A stretch of 64,000 nt of DNA, taken from the NCBI RefSeq assembly GCF_030272615.1, contig NC_081413.1, positions 561,985,010 to 562,049,009 on the forward strand, given 5' to 3'. The stretch comes from Cryptomeria japonica (taxonomy: Eukaryota > Streptophyta > Pinopsida > Cupressales > Cupressaceae). The notes below the pieces were generated by a model. That model ran no database searches and had not been told where the DNA came from. It was given only the letters and a program-made list of their open reading frames with translations. Both the position numbers and the translations under genes were made by a program. Below are positions 12,333 to 23,680 of this stretch, piece after piece (positions within the stretch are counted from its first letter, which is position 1; the number at the start of each line of letters is the position of its first letter).

Positions 12333-13229
12333 GTGCATATGGAGATCTTGTCTTATTTTTCTAATTCAATTTCAAGTTACATTAAAGATGTTCATGATGT
12401 TCTCTTTCATGCATATGATGATAATTTAGATCTCCCTTTCATTCATAGCTATGATTTACCCTATCCTAAAATTGATCTCATTAATGAGGGCACATTGGTA
12501 CACAAAAAGAGAATATCGACACCTCTTTCAAAATATCCCTCCTAAAGATGAATCTTTGGAGAATTGTGTTCCTTCTTCTCCTAAAAGGTACCTCCCTCAT
12601 AATGGTTATTTGGTGCAAGAGGATGATACTATAACTTCTTTTCATGATATTCCTCCTAGAGATGAAGCATTTATTACATATGATAGTCCCTTTCCTAATG
12701 TGTGTCTTAATCACAAAGATGTCTTAGAGCAAGAAGATGAAATTATTAGCAATTCTGTTGATTCTATTCTTTCTCAAGATATATCCTTAGAAAAAAAGAT
12801 CCTAGTCAAGTCAATACCATTCATGCTTCTAGTTATCAGAATCCTTGACCTAAAAAACCTCCTAATATTCTACAAGCTGCAAAATACATATGTGAAATAA
12901 TTAATATGGAAAGGCAACTAGAGAAAAAATATGGTTATGAACTACATCACTCATTTAGTGCTGGCATAAAGAAGAAAGATCTCAATGTTCTTTTCACCTC
13001 CCTTCCTCCCCCCCCTCATTCTAAGAAACATGTTTATTAGGACCCTAATCTTGTTGAAAATATTCATGATAGCTTAGCTAATATTTCCCTTTGGGATTTA
13101 ATTCAAACTTCACCTTCATATCATAAGTTGATCCAAGAAGCCTTACAAAGGGTGGTTCCTCATCCTTCTTCTAAACCAAATGATATCACATTCTCACAAG
13201 ATGAATTCCCTTCTATAGAGGTTTAAAAT
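12333..13229 (+). pseudogene. element D gag-like remnant
   Basis: A Ser/Pro/Asp-rich reading with short repeated phrases (for example PPKDE near 12540 and PPRDE near 12652) starts at about 12333 and shifts frame near 12540 and again near 12850. It continues as AAKYICEIINMERQLEKKYGYELHH and runs toward the protease. The region sits where gag belongs, but I cannot see a clear capsid domain. It could be a degenerate or alternative gag. Its product and function are unknown. Confidence 0.45.
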
Positions 13230-13244
13230 AGAGATGATCCCCTT

Positions 13245-13930
13245 ATGATTACTTCTTTTATTAATGAACAAAAGATAAGAGGTACTTTAATTGATAATGG
13301 ATCAGCTCTTAACATTTGTTGTGCTGACTTATTAGATAAGATAAATTGGGATTATTCGTCTATTCAACCTAATCATCTTTGTGTGTGTGGCTTTGATAAT
13401 GTTCCTAGAGAGTCACTTGGTATAGCCACATTTCCTATTAAAGTAGGACTCGTAACTTTTCCTACTCCTATTCATGTCATGCCCAACCATCTTAATTATA
13501 ACCTTCTTCTAGGTAGACTATGGATTCATGCTATAAAACAAGTCCCTTATACCCTTCATCAAACAATCAAATTCTTATATAACAGTGAACTTCACACAAT
13601 AAAGGTTGATTCTAATTCTTATAATTTCACTTAAATGATGAAGTTGGATATATTCCCCCCTTTAGTACTATTATTCCTTGAACAACACCATTACCTAACA
13701 ATGATGCTTCTACAAAAATAAATTGGGGTACAAGAGAATTTGCACCCCCCTCCAATGGGTATAAGATCCCTCAATCTAAGATTGAAGCCTTTGTGAAGAC
13801 TTTTGTGTCTTTTATCCAAACTTCTAAACCAATTCTAACTTCTCCTTCTAACACATGTCTTGATAATGATAGGATCAAGTACAATGGACAAGTTCTAGGA
13901 TGTGTGCAACAAAGTCTTGAAAGTCATGAG
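13245..13930 (+). pseudogene. element D retropepsin (Tat type)
   Basis: Aspartic protease that cleaves the retrotransposon polyprotein. The active-site stretch reads RGTLIDNGSALNICCADLL at about 13271-13330, with D-N-G in place of the usual D-T/S-G, as often seen in the Tat lineage. The flap and C-terminal signature YNLLLGRLWIHAIKQVPYTLHQTIKF lies at about 13498-13572; its Trp-Ile-His and Leu-His-Gln pattern is diagnostic of Tat proteases. A further conserved segment continues to about 13930 after the stop at 13632. Confidence 0.8.
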
Positions 13931-14124
13931 AAATCACACTTCTAATGAAAATATAGGTTTCCAACCTCTTCCTTTGTCAACATCCCCTCCTACATTGTTT
14001 AGTGAGTCCACATCTTCTCATTCCAATATGATATTACAACAAGAAAACATTTTGTCCAATCTTCTCCATGCTAATTTAATATATCTTCTTTGGCCAAAAA
14101 GAAGAAGAAAACGTAGACAACATC

Positions 14125-14283
14125 TTGAAAATTAGTATTTTTTGCAAGTATCATCAAATTCATGGTCATTCTACTAATGGGTGTCAAGCTTGGAAAACAA
14201 AAATACAACATTTCTTTGATTTAGTAATCATAAAAATAACATTTGACAATGAATGGCATATTTATCATAATCATTTCAAATAA
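14125..14283 (+). pseudogene. element D zinc-finger segment
   Basis: The reading CKYHQIHGHSTNGCQAWKTK matches the C-x2-H-x4-H-x4-C-type finger that Tat gag proteins carry near their C-terminus. Here it lies downstream of the protease instead of upstream, so the internal order of D is rearranged. It is bounded by stops on both sides. Confidence 0.6.
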
Positions 14284-16336
14284 CATTCAAGTTCTTATTA
14301 TGTTGCTCCTCACTATGTGACATTGTTAGCCTACCCATTGGGGGCTTGTTTCCATTCATGGTAGTACAATTTCAAGTGAGATCATACTTAGTGAGAAACA
14401 TAATAGTCTATTTATTCTTATCTCTATACTTCGGGAGAAAGAATACTATCCTTCCCCTTTCTAAAGTTTCACCATTTCTTTTATGGATTGCATTCTACAT
14501 AACTTGATGTCTTTTCTTGCATAAAATTATCCTTCATGTGAGTACATGTGTGTCCCTTGTTAGGACCTATTCTTTCTTTGGAATGATATGTATCTTATGA
14601 ATAATACCTCCTTAGGGGAATATGGGATCTTTCTTTCTCTCCCTCTCTCTCTCTTTGAAGATTACCACTTCTTTTGAGATGCATTTTACATAAACTAATG
14701 TCTTTTCTTGCATTGGATATTAATTCATGTGAGTTTATTGTGCATTCACTTATGCTTAATCTCTCCTTTGAATATTTTTTAATTATTCTCACTGTCCTTA
14801 CACTTGTGGTGGTAATGATTGGTTTCTCGTCATCTCTCTCCTCTCTAAGGATCTACTTTTCCTTTGTGGAGTGGTGTTTGTTTCATGATTCAGTGTCATT
14901 CCTTGTGTTAAGTTGTTGTTTTCTCAAGGATTCTCTTTGATACAAGAGGTGTAAGTCCTTGGCTACAACCTCTTCTTCACTTGGCAATGTATATCTATCA
15001 TAAATTCACCCCTCACATTGGGTCAAAAGTGTGTCATCATTCATCAAGAATACCTTTAACCTAGCAATAGGAGGAAGGTTTGATTTCTTGTTCTCCTTCC
15101 CTTCTTTTGGTAAAAGATTTTATGTTTGTTCAAGAAATCTCCTCTTGGAGGTAGATGTCTTTTGAGAAAAGATCTCGTCTCCTCCAAGGACCCCCTTTAC
15201 ACTTGTTGCAAGATATCTCTTTTTCAACTATCTTATCCTTTCTTGAAGAGTATACCATCTCTAGCTTAGGATATGTGACATTGTTTCTTAAAAGATATCT
15301 CCTTGGTCTGAAGGTAAGGTATTCTTGTCTATAGCTTCCTTAAGACATCAACATAAAACTATGTTGACATCTTAAGGGGGGGGGCACCCATATCACTCCC
15401 TTTGTACTATAACTCTTGCATATCATTTTTGCATGTCTTAAACAGGGTGTTAATTCTCGGAACCAGAGTAAAAACTCTTAGAGAGAGATTCTTCATACTC
15501 AAAATTAGACACAATATTTGATATATGTATTAGATGGGGTTGCACATCATAAAAAACAACACTCTTAAACAGGATGGCCTCGAAACCAAGCATGTATCTG
15601 CCACTTGGCATTTACAATTTGCACACACACAATCGCCCCTTGTCATTTGCATTTACATTGCATGTCTTAAAAAAATTGAAGCACACTAAAAAAAGAGCAA
15701 ATACTCTTACACAGGGTGCTATACACTTCAAACCAGACATCACTTGCACACATGCATGAGGATGGGTGGAACTATCTAAAAATAGCTAGACTATTCTTAC
15801 TCTCCTTGCCACATGGATCACCTAGATAAAAACATCTAGGGGCAAGTAGTCCATGCTCTCTCTCATAATTCTTTTCATGGATAACCTAGAAAAACACATC
15901 TAGCATGTATTCATGCTCTCTATTCTTCCTCTCATGAACTCATAGTTTTTCTATTGATAGTTCATCAATGATGCTTTCTTTTCTCTTTTATGTGATCATT
16001 TGTCTTCATGAGATGGCATTTTTAAGAATGATATTAGCTGTCGAGACATTTTTATATTGATAGCTTTTCGGCTAGATGACTCAAGGTCTTGTTTTTGGTT
16101 TGTAGCTTTAGGGTCTTGTGTGCCTTTGTGTCTTTTCATTTTTGACTTTATTTATCTCTTTTTTTTGTCTTGTTTTGTGTGCCCTTGCATATGTTTGAGT
16201 GAGTTAAGATCCTGAGATTTGGGGCATAGTTCCTCGAAATTAGCGATATCTTATACTTCTTGTGATATTGCTTTGCATTCCTCATCTCTGTCCTTCTACT
16301 TTACCATGAGTATTTATATAAGCTCATACTCTTGCT
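14284..16336 (+). other. element D 3' non-coding region
   Basis: Two kilobases without a recognisable gene. Two copies of an ACC-A/C-TTCTTTT...ACATAA...ATGTCTTTTCTTGCAT phrase begin at about 14471 and 14664 (spacing 193). A CT-rich microsatellite lies at about 14632-14656. A phrase CTCTTAAACAGG...ACCA recurs near 15438, 15561 and 15704. A run of nine G follows CTTAA at about 15376. Open frames here look random. Confidence 0.5.
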
Positions 16337-16351
16337 AAAGTGGGGGCTAAA
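16337..16351 (+). promoter_or_regulatory. polypurine tract, element D
   Basis: AAAGTGGGGGCTAAA sits immediately before the 3' LTR start (TGTAGCATCC), where plus-strand priming is expected. Confidence 0.65.
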
Positions 16352-17185
16352 TGTAGCATCCTAAAATTGTACCACTTGCAATTTTGAACGTATTTTGGGC
16401 CCTCATCTTATTGGTCTCATCCTCATACTTGATCAACACCCATTTATGCTTTCCCTATGCAACCAAGCTTCATTTTTCCACTTTGCACCTTGCATAGCTC
16501 TTGATCCTAGCCCAAATTAGGGTAGGACCAGGGCACCATGCCCTTATCCTCCCTAATGAGGACCCATTTTGGCCCCTAGGCCCTATCTCAAATTTGAGCA
16601 GGAAATAAATCCCCCATGTCGACTTATATCAAAAAATTAAATTTTTGACAACATATGGGTATATACGAAGGTCTCCCCATCTCATTTTGATATAAAAGCA
16701 TAAGGAGAATATACATTCATGAAGGTGGAATTGGATCTCAAACATTCAAGCATTCATCATCTAGCATTCCTCAAGGCTACATATTCTTCATCTATCCATT
16801 GGAGCAACATTACATCATTCATTTGCAAGCATGTATGTGTTAGGGTTTTGTCATGTTCATGGAGTTTTATACAACATATGTGATTACATATAAGAAGCAA
16901 AGCATCATCATCATCTAGTGCAAATATGAAGGTATACCTTTCCATTAATTATGTCAAGCATTTTCAATTTTTCATTCAAGGTTGATTCCAAACCGGGGTT
17001 CGCCTCTATTCCTAATCCCTTTCTTCTTCTTTCTGTGTGCAAGAAGCAGGTGCATAGATGTACTTCTAGAATTAAGCTTTATTTGCATAGACAAAAAAGC
17101 CCTTTTCGATTCATGGAAGGTTTGGAGGACCGATAGGAGGGCGACTTGGTCCAAACACACGGTTCCTGCTACTTTTAGCAGGTTT
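16352..17185 (+). repeat. element D 3' LTR, first part
   Basis: Collinear with the first ~850 bp of the 5' LTR. It is interrupted at 17185 by Gypsy A and resumes at 58874. Confidence 0.9.
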
Positions 17186-18294
17186 TGATGAGCCAAAATA
17201 ATCACTCTGTTTTGATAGATTTTTGTCATAGTATTCTTGCCTAGGTCTTGTATTTAGACAATATTTGGACAAGGAGACTTTCCTAGTTGATTCCTTTTTA
17301 ACTATTTCTAGAACTGATTTGTCTGATACTTAAGGTTGTCATATAATGATTTCTAAATGATTCATCTATAAGGAAAGACTAAGTTGGCAGTTTAAAGGAA
17401 CATCAAACATACCACCATGATGCAAACCTAGTCAAAGAAAAGAAGCATTGAAGGAGACCCTAACCACTTGATCGCTTCCTCATCATAGTGGTTTGTGAAT
17501 ATTTATGATTGTTCTTAGTGGAGCTTAAATCTAGGAAGGAGGTCATGCTATATCTTCTCAGTTGTAGGAAAGATGTTGTTCTTTTGCGTTGACTTCTTCT
17601 TTTAGTATAATAAACCTGTTCGCCAATTTCGTTGGAATATGAGTTGATCAATTAGGAATATGTTACAATTTTCCATATAAATAAAAGGTCTCTATCTCCT
17701 CTCGAGGACACAAAATGACCATAGAATTTGTAATACCCAACTTTCAGACTTATGTATTTTGCAGTCAATTTGGAATAAAGAAATCAATGTTATTTTGAGC
17801 TTATTAGTTGCAATCTATGAATTTTCAATATACTCACTCAAGGGGGCCCACTTGGTGAGTCCTTTGTGTTTTTTATTTAATTTCCATCTTGCAATAGTTG
17901 TTGTTTTGGCATTCGACTATTCCTGTAGCCACTGGAAATAGTTCTTGTGTCTGTTCTTGCAGCCACAATGAGCATAGTAGTTCCTATCCGCTTGCCAAAA
18001 TATTATCATTTGGTAGAAGTTTCTTAAGTTACTTTCAGTTGCGAGTTCTGATTAAGTATTAGTTCATTATGTTTTTGCAAATTTATTTAAGAGAATTTCC
18101 TTTCCTGTAGTAGGATAGAATGGTTGCAATATGAACTTAGTGCACATACCTTGTTGGCCCATTTCAAGTTTACATCCCTGGTCAATAAAGTAAATGAGAC
18201 TTTTCTACAGGAAAGCTTGATGTTCAGTAAGGATGTCCAATCCTTGAATTGAGTTTTTATCACCTAGTTGCCATTCCGGTTGTAAGGACTAACT
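17186..18294 (+). repeat. Gypsy A 5' LTR
   Basis: Starts TGATGAGCC and ends GGACTAACT, where the 3' copy ends GGACCAACA. It lacks about 110 bp present in the 3' LTR (about 45562-45675). The terminal A has become T and substitutions are numerous, so this is an old insertion. Confidence 0.9.
17676..17683 (+). promoter_or_regulatory. TATA box, Gypsy A LTR
   Basis: TATAAATA in CCATATAAATAAAAGG; the same box is kept at 45981-45988 in the 3' LTR. Confidence 0.55.
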
Positions 18295-18298
18295 TTTT

Positions 18299-18316
18299 TT
18301 GCACCGTTGTCAGGGA
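18299..18316 (+). promoter_or_regulatory. primer-binding site, tRNA-Asp type
   Basis: TTGCACCGTTGTCAGGGA matches the 18-nt complement of the plant tRNA-Asp 3' end at 14 positions; three of the four mismatches are transitions. This primer is typical of the Athila/Tat branch. Confidence 0.75.
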
Positions 18317-18398
18317 TGGTGCCAAACTAAGAACCTGTTGTAACCATTAGTCTTAAAGCTTTCTTTGTTATCTCTTAGAATTCCTTTATTAAATATGT

Positions 18399-20056
18399 AT
18401 GCATAGAAGAAGAGATGCATTAGGAATATTTATTCCCTCGTATTTCACTCGTGACATAAGATCAAATCAAGCACCAGAAGTAAATCCTTTTGTAGAAAAT
18501 TTTGTGCGAGACAGAAATAGAGGTATTTTTTATTTGTCAGAGGGAGACCTTGACTTCTTAAATGAACCCCCTGAGAAAAAATATCTTACCTTTGGTTCTT
18601 TATCAAGGACCAATGGCAGAAAATCCTCCACCTCCATCTGCAAACCCAACATTTGAGTTTCCTATTCCTGACCAGCATGATAATGCAAACTTGAAGAATA
18701 TACCATCTTCCTCTCTTCCAAAATTTTATGGCTTGGTCACAAAAGATCCAGATACCTTTTTGTTTGAATTTGACATCCTTTGTAGAAGTTATGACTATAC
18801 CAGTGATGCCCATAAACTTAATTTATTCCCTGCTACTCTAAAAGAAGCCGCTCTTAGGTGGTTTATAAGTTTAGCTAGAGATTTAATCACTACCTGGGAT
18901 GAAATGAAGGAAAAATTCTTTGAGAAGTACAAAGATTATTGCAGGGGAATGGATTGACATGGTGATGATATCTTCCAAATGACACAAAAGAAAGATGAGA
19001 GTCTAGAAGATTATCTGGAAAGGTTTCTATTCAGTGTCAGGAAATCCAAGCACAACACCTTGAGTTGAATCATTGGACCTCATGGGAGGAGGAGACATTA
19101 CTCAAGTTCAATGGGATGGCATCAGGAAAATCTATCAAAAATATTCAAGAGCTTCAACCAAGAAAGGAAGACACTATAGGCCTGGCTCTTCAACAACAAA
19201 GGCATCTACAACAGTTTCAAGGACGGAGATAACTCATTTGCTAAAGGACTTTAAAGAGGATATTATTAACAATATGGATACTTAGTTGGATACACTTCAA
19301 GAAAGGAAGAAGCATGAGGAAACAAAGGCCATGCTCATTGAATTTTGTTGTCACTGCCAGCAAAAGAAGAGGGATTGCAAGTGTAAACTCCTCGCTAAAA
19401 TTGACAATCAGCAAGCTCCTCTAGATTTCAAGCAAGTCTATGGAGATTATGAAAAACTCTTTTATGTTACACAATGAAGGCCTTGGCCTCCAAGACAAGG
19501 TATGCCACAAGATCCATTATCTTTTTTTAGTCCTGATATGAACTTTAATGCACAAAATAATCAGTGGCAACCCCCATATTCCCAAAATTTTGGAAACTAT
19601 ACTCCTCATTATTGGAATATTTCTCAAAACACTTGGCATAATTATCATAGCCCTTCCTTTCAGTGGCAACACCCACAAGGGAATTGGTCACCACTTCAAG
19701 GTAACTGGCAATAGTCACCGCAATGGAGGGGAGGTCAACAATGGGCAAACCAACCATCAGGTTTCCTGCAGTCACAACAATAGTCCCAACAACTGTCTTT
19801 AATGCCACTAGCTCCTAATGCTACTCCACCTAAGCCAACTCAACTACCAACACAACCTCTACAAAATCCAAATAATAAACCTCAGCAACACCAGCAAGTT
19901 TATTCAGCCGATCCTAATCAGTATCTTGCATATTCTCTGAATATAAGTGATATTCACTTACAATCTGGAACAAATTTGCCTACCCCATCTCCTCCATTTA
20001 TAACAGAATTACCATCTGAGGAGACTACACCTAATCAACCAGGAAACTCTAAGTAG
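18399..20056 (+). pseudogene. Gypsy A gag
   Basis: Capsid protein of an Athila/Tat-like Gypsy. The frame beginning MHRRRDALGIF at 18399 shifts near 18600 into one with MAENPPPPSANPTF (18613). The Retrotrans_gag core follows: FYGLVTKDPDTFLFEFD, LNLFPATLKEAALRWF and WDEMKEKFFEKY. After more shifts comes LMGGGDITQVQWD at about 19082. A Cys-rich patch (CCHCQQKKRDCKC, about 19346) may be a relic finger. A tail rich in Gln, Asn, Trp and Pro (19500-20056) has repeated QW and NW pairs. At least eight stops or shifts make it inactive. Confidence 0.8.
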
Positions 20057-20090
20057 TTACCTCGATCTGAAACTTTAGGCACACAGGTGT

Positions 20091-20784
20091 TAGAATGCCT
20101 CCATTTCCTCAAAGATTACAAGTGGAAGTGTCTAGACAAGAGGATGATATAGCTTTTGATCTTATTGATCAATTAAAACATATGTGTAAAGATTCCAATG
20201 TTTCAAGCTATTAACGATATTCCCATATATGGAAAATCTATTAAAGAGGCATGCTTAAAAAAACCTGGACGTAAGAAAAAGGACCCAAAAATAGTACATG
20301 TAGTAGGGTAATTGGCTGATATTATGTTAGGAAAAGTTGTTGTCCCTAAATATTCTGACCTAGGTAGTCTTGTTGTGAAGGTAGTTATTAATGGAACACA
20401 AATTAAAAATGCCTTGATAGATTTGGGAGTAGCCATAAATGTGATGACCAAGGATGTCATGCAGCAACTTAGTATTACTAGTCTTAGATCTACCCTAATA
20501 GTCCTGCAACTTGCTTATAGTTCTATTGTTCGACTTGGTTAGATGGTTGAAGATATTGTTGTCGCACTAGATTCTTGGGAATATCTATATGATTTTATGA
20601 TACTCTCTCTTAAGGCAACATTGGGGGGATATCCAATCATTTTAGAAAGACTTTGCCTTGCTATATTTGATGCATACATAGGTTGTAGATCAGGGGACAT
20701 GACCATTTTAGATGGTATTACTACTAAAAATATTGCACTTTATTCTCCAACACAACCACAACTTGATCAAGAGCAAGTAGTATG
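20091..20784 (+). pseudogene. Gypsy A retropepsin
   Basis: Aspartic protease region. An upstream MPPFPQRL segment (about 20097) and KKPGRKKKDPK (about 20261) are typical lead-ins in Athila-like elements. The active-site stretch ALIDLGVAINVM lies at about 20411-20446; the D-L-G-x-x-I-N pattern is the Athila-branch form. The C-terminal half follows after a stop at about 20540. The first half is in another frame from the second. Not functional. Confidence 0.8.
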
Positions 20785-21866
20785 ACTAGATATAGGATAA
20801 GAAGAGAGGAATTCAATTCTATTCAGCAACTTATGATGTTGACTAGTGAACCATTCATAGAACTCCAAGAAGGTGATAGGGTACTCTCTAACATCATAGA
20901 AAATCATTATGGGGTAGCTCAATAGTCACGTTGTATACCAATAAATCCTTTGCATACTCTTCTCCCATCTAAAGGTTCTTTGGATTCTCCTATAGCCACT
21001 AATATATTTCATACCTTATTGCTGCAGGAAATCCAAATCTCTTGTTTATCTGAAGCATCTAATGTTGAGTCAATCACCCAAGTAGAAGTTGCTGCAAGAA
21101 GGAATCTGAATGTCAATAGTCAACTCACAACAGACCAAAGGTTTCCATTAATAGAACTGCTCAAAAATGAAAAACAAGCCTTTGCAAGAGATTATCATGA
21201 CATGAAGGGATTAAATCCTACATTGTATACCCACAAAATTTATATCAAAGAAGACTGTAAACCAATTAGACAACCTCAGTGAAGGATTAATCCTGCATTA
21301 AGGGAAATAGTGAAGGAGGAATTACAAAATTTATTGAATGCAGGATTCGTTTACCCTATTTCAGATAGTCAATGGATATCTCCCTTGGTTATCATCCCTA
21401 AGAAAAAAGGAAAATGGAGAGTTTGTGTGGACTATAGGGAGCTTAACACTGCTACTAAAAAAGATCATTTCCCACTTCCATTCATTGATCAAGTGTTAGA
21501 TTCTCTACCAGGCAAGCAATACTTTTCATTTTTGGATGGTTTTAGTGGTTATAATCAAATCAGAATAGCTCCCGAGGACTAGGAGAAGACCACCTTTTAT
21601 TTCCCTTAGGGAACATATGCCTATTCAGTCCTTCCTTTTAGTCTATGCAATGCTCCTGCAACCTTTCAAAGGGTTGTCCTTAGTATATTCTTAGATATTT
21701 CCCATGATTGTATGGAAATTTACATGGATGATTTCACTGCTTATGGGGCCACTTTTGAGGAGGCATTTCAAAATATTTCCAAAGTGTTGCAGCACTGTGA
21801 GGATCATAATTTGTCCCTAAATAATAAAAAATGCTTCATGATGATGCAAGAAGGCATTGTATTGGG
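20785..21866 (+). pseudogene. Gypsy A reverse transcriptase, copy 1
   Basis: RT fingers and palm in order: a KEELQNLLNAGFVYPISDSQ lead, SPLVIIPKKKGKWRVCVDYR (about 21382-21440), FSFLDGFSGYNQIRIAPED (about 21529-21580) and CMEIYMDDF with the YMDD box at 21721-21732. A TGA at about 21281, a TAG at about 21582 and a TAG in place of Trp at about 21609 interrupt it. At 21866 the frame jumps straight from GIVLG into RNase H, deleting about 370 bp of RT end and connection. Confidence 0.9.
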
Positions 21867-22302
21867 GAAAAAACTTGCAAGGCCCTGAGCTAAATTATAT
21901 TGTCACTAAAAAAGGAAATGTTGGTTGTTATCTATGCCCTCAATAAAGTTAGGCACTATATCATTGGTTATCAAATCTTTGTGCATACTGATCATGCAAC
22001 CATAAAATACCTTATGAATAAAAGTTCCATTTCAGGTAGGTTAGCACAATGGTTGTTGTTAATGGAGGAATTTGACATCACTATCATTGACAAGCGAGGT
22101 ACGGCAAATGCAGTGGCAAAATTTCTATCCAAAATTCAAACACAGGATAACCTTGGAGCCATTGATGATTCCTTTCCAGATGAGAATTTGTTTTCAATTA
22201 ATGTGAACATTCTATGGTATGCTGACATGGCTAACTACTTAGCAGCTAACAAGATCCCTCCTCATTTATCTCCAAAAGAAAGAAGGTTGCTGGAAGAAAA
22301 GA
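21867..22302 (+). pseudogene. Gypsy A RNase H fragment and connection
   Basis: Begins at the K-NLQGPELNY segment, then MLVVIYALNKVRHYIIGYQ, an FVHTDHATIKYLMNK block, GRLAQWLLLMEEFDI and the linker WYADMANYLAANKIPP. This linker normally joins RNase H to the integrase zinc finger. Here integrase does not follow: at about 22302 the sequence jumps back into RT. A frame break lies near 21900. Confidence 0.85.
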
Positions 22303-22439
22303 GCTTCAATTTTTCATGGATGATTTCACTTCTTAGGCCACTTTTGAGGAACCATTGTAAAATATTTCCAAAGTGTTCCAGTGGTGTGAGGATCATAATT
22401 TGTCCCTAACTAGTGAAAAATTCTTCATGATGATGCAAG
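22303..22439 (+). pseudogene. Gypsy A RT fragment, copy 2 (start)
   Basis: Repeats the RT segment from the FMDD box (22313-22324) through ISKVFQWCEDHN to MMMQ, duplicating about 21713-21849. It is cut at GCAAG (22435-22439) by element B and resumes at 30522. Confidence 0.85.
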
Positions 22440-23666
22440 TGTTGCTATTTACTAAGTTGTCATTAGTTTTATGCCCAAAGTCATTCTATATATACCAGTT
22501 GGTTAATACTACAGAATAGTCCAGTTGATAAACACCAAGGTCACCGGTGTCGGTTACAGAAGAGAGACAAGTCACCAAGATGATATACACCAAGCTATGA
22601 ACCGAGACATATACAGAATGTCTACCGAGTAAAGTTCATATGTCTACCGAGCAACAAAGAAGGTATACCGAGTTAATCTGGACCGAGTGAAAACGTGTTA
22701 CCAGATTCAATGAAATTGGACACATGTGTGAAACATGTTACATAATTCAAGAAGATGAAACCGTTATTACATTGGAAATTCCATTTAAAGATTTTGTATG
22801 ATTTTGAGGAAGAATATCCAATGAAATAATTTCTATGTCTATTCATTCAATAAAACATGTTTGTATGATCGAAGCATGAACAGATCACCATCTCAGAGAT
22901 CTATATAAACAAAATGATTTAAGTATATGATATGATGATATGGAAGGTCAATCAAGAGTGGAGAGGTGAAGGAATAATTAGTCAAGTAATGAAGAAAGAA
23001 GATTGATAGAGATAATCACAGGTTACCGAGAAGGTTTCAGAGAATAGTTTAAAGGGACAAAGCATATAGAAGTGGTTACTAAGTTGATTTATTAATTACT
23101 AAGGAATGCTATGAGCAAGGTAATTTTATATTGAGCACATAGAGTCTGCCCTAACATTTCAGATGTGAAGTTGCAGATATTTTGTAAAGATTTTGATTGA
23201 AATATTAAGTTGTAATAGAAACCTTTAACAGGGTAAAAGACTCTAATAAAGTCTGTAAATTGTAAAGCCTTTAATCAGGTACAACATTTTGTAGAAGTGT
23301 TTGTAAAATCCTTTAGCAAGGTAGATCTAAAGATCTTTATACTCCTAACAAGGTAAGCTATCAAAAATGGCTAAACATGTAGCTCTAACCGAGCAATCTT
23401 GATTACTGTAGTAGTGAAGTTGTGGGTGTCATCCCCACCGCAGTTTTTCTCTCTAACCAAGAGTTTATGCGTGACCAAAATCTTTGTGTTATGGAGTGAT
23501 ATTTTGATGTATGTTATTTCCATGATTATGTTTCAGTATTACATACCTTTGAGATCAACAATACATAGTTTGTGTTTATCAATAAAATTGTTTTTCAAGA
23601 AAAGTTTTGGAGTGTTGATTCACGCCTCCCCTCTCAGTACATTAGCTTTCCAAGTCAGACCTAACA
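22440..23666 (+). repeat. element B 5' LTR
   Basis: TGTTGCTATT...CCTAACA, 1227 bp, the same length as the 3' copy. In the first ~175 bp, 11 of 12 visible differences between the two copies are transitions. Confidence 0.95.
22912..22919 (+). promoter_or_regulatory. TATA box, element B LTR
   Basis: TATATAAA in GATCTATATAAAC; the 3' LTR has TATATAAATA at 29757-29766. Confidence 0.55.
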
Positions 23667-23668
23667 AT

Positions 23669-23680
23669 TGGTATCAGAGA
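23669..23680 (+). promoter_or_regulatory. primer-binding site, initiator tRNA-Met
   Basis: TGGTATCAGAGA begins three bases after the LTR and matches the canonical TGGTATCAGAGC except for the last base. Confidence 0.85.
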
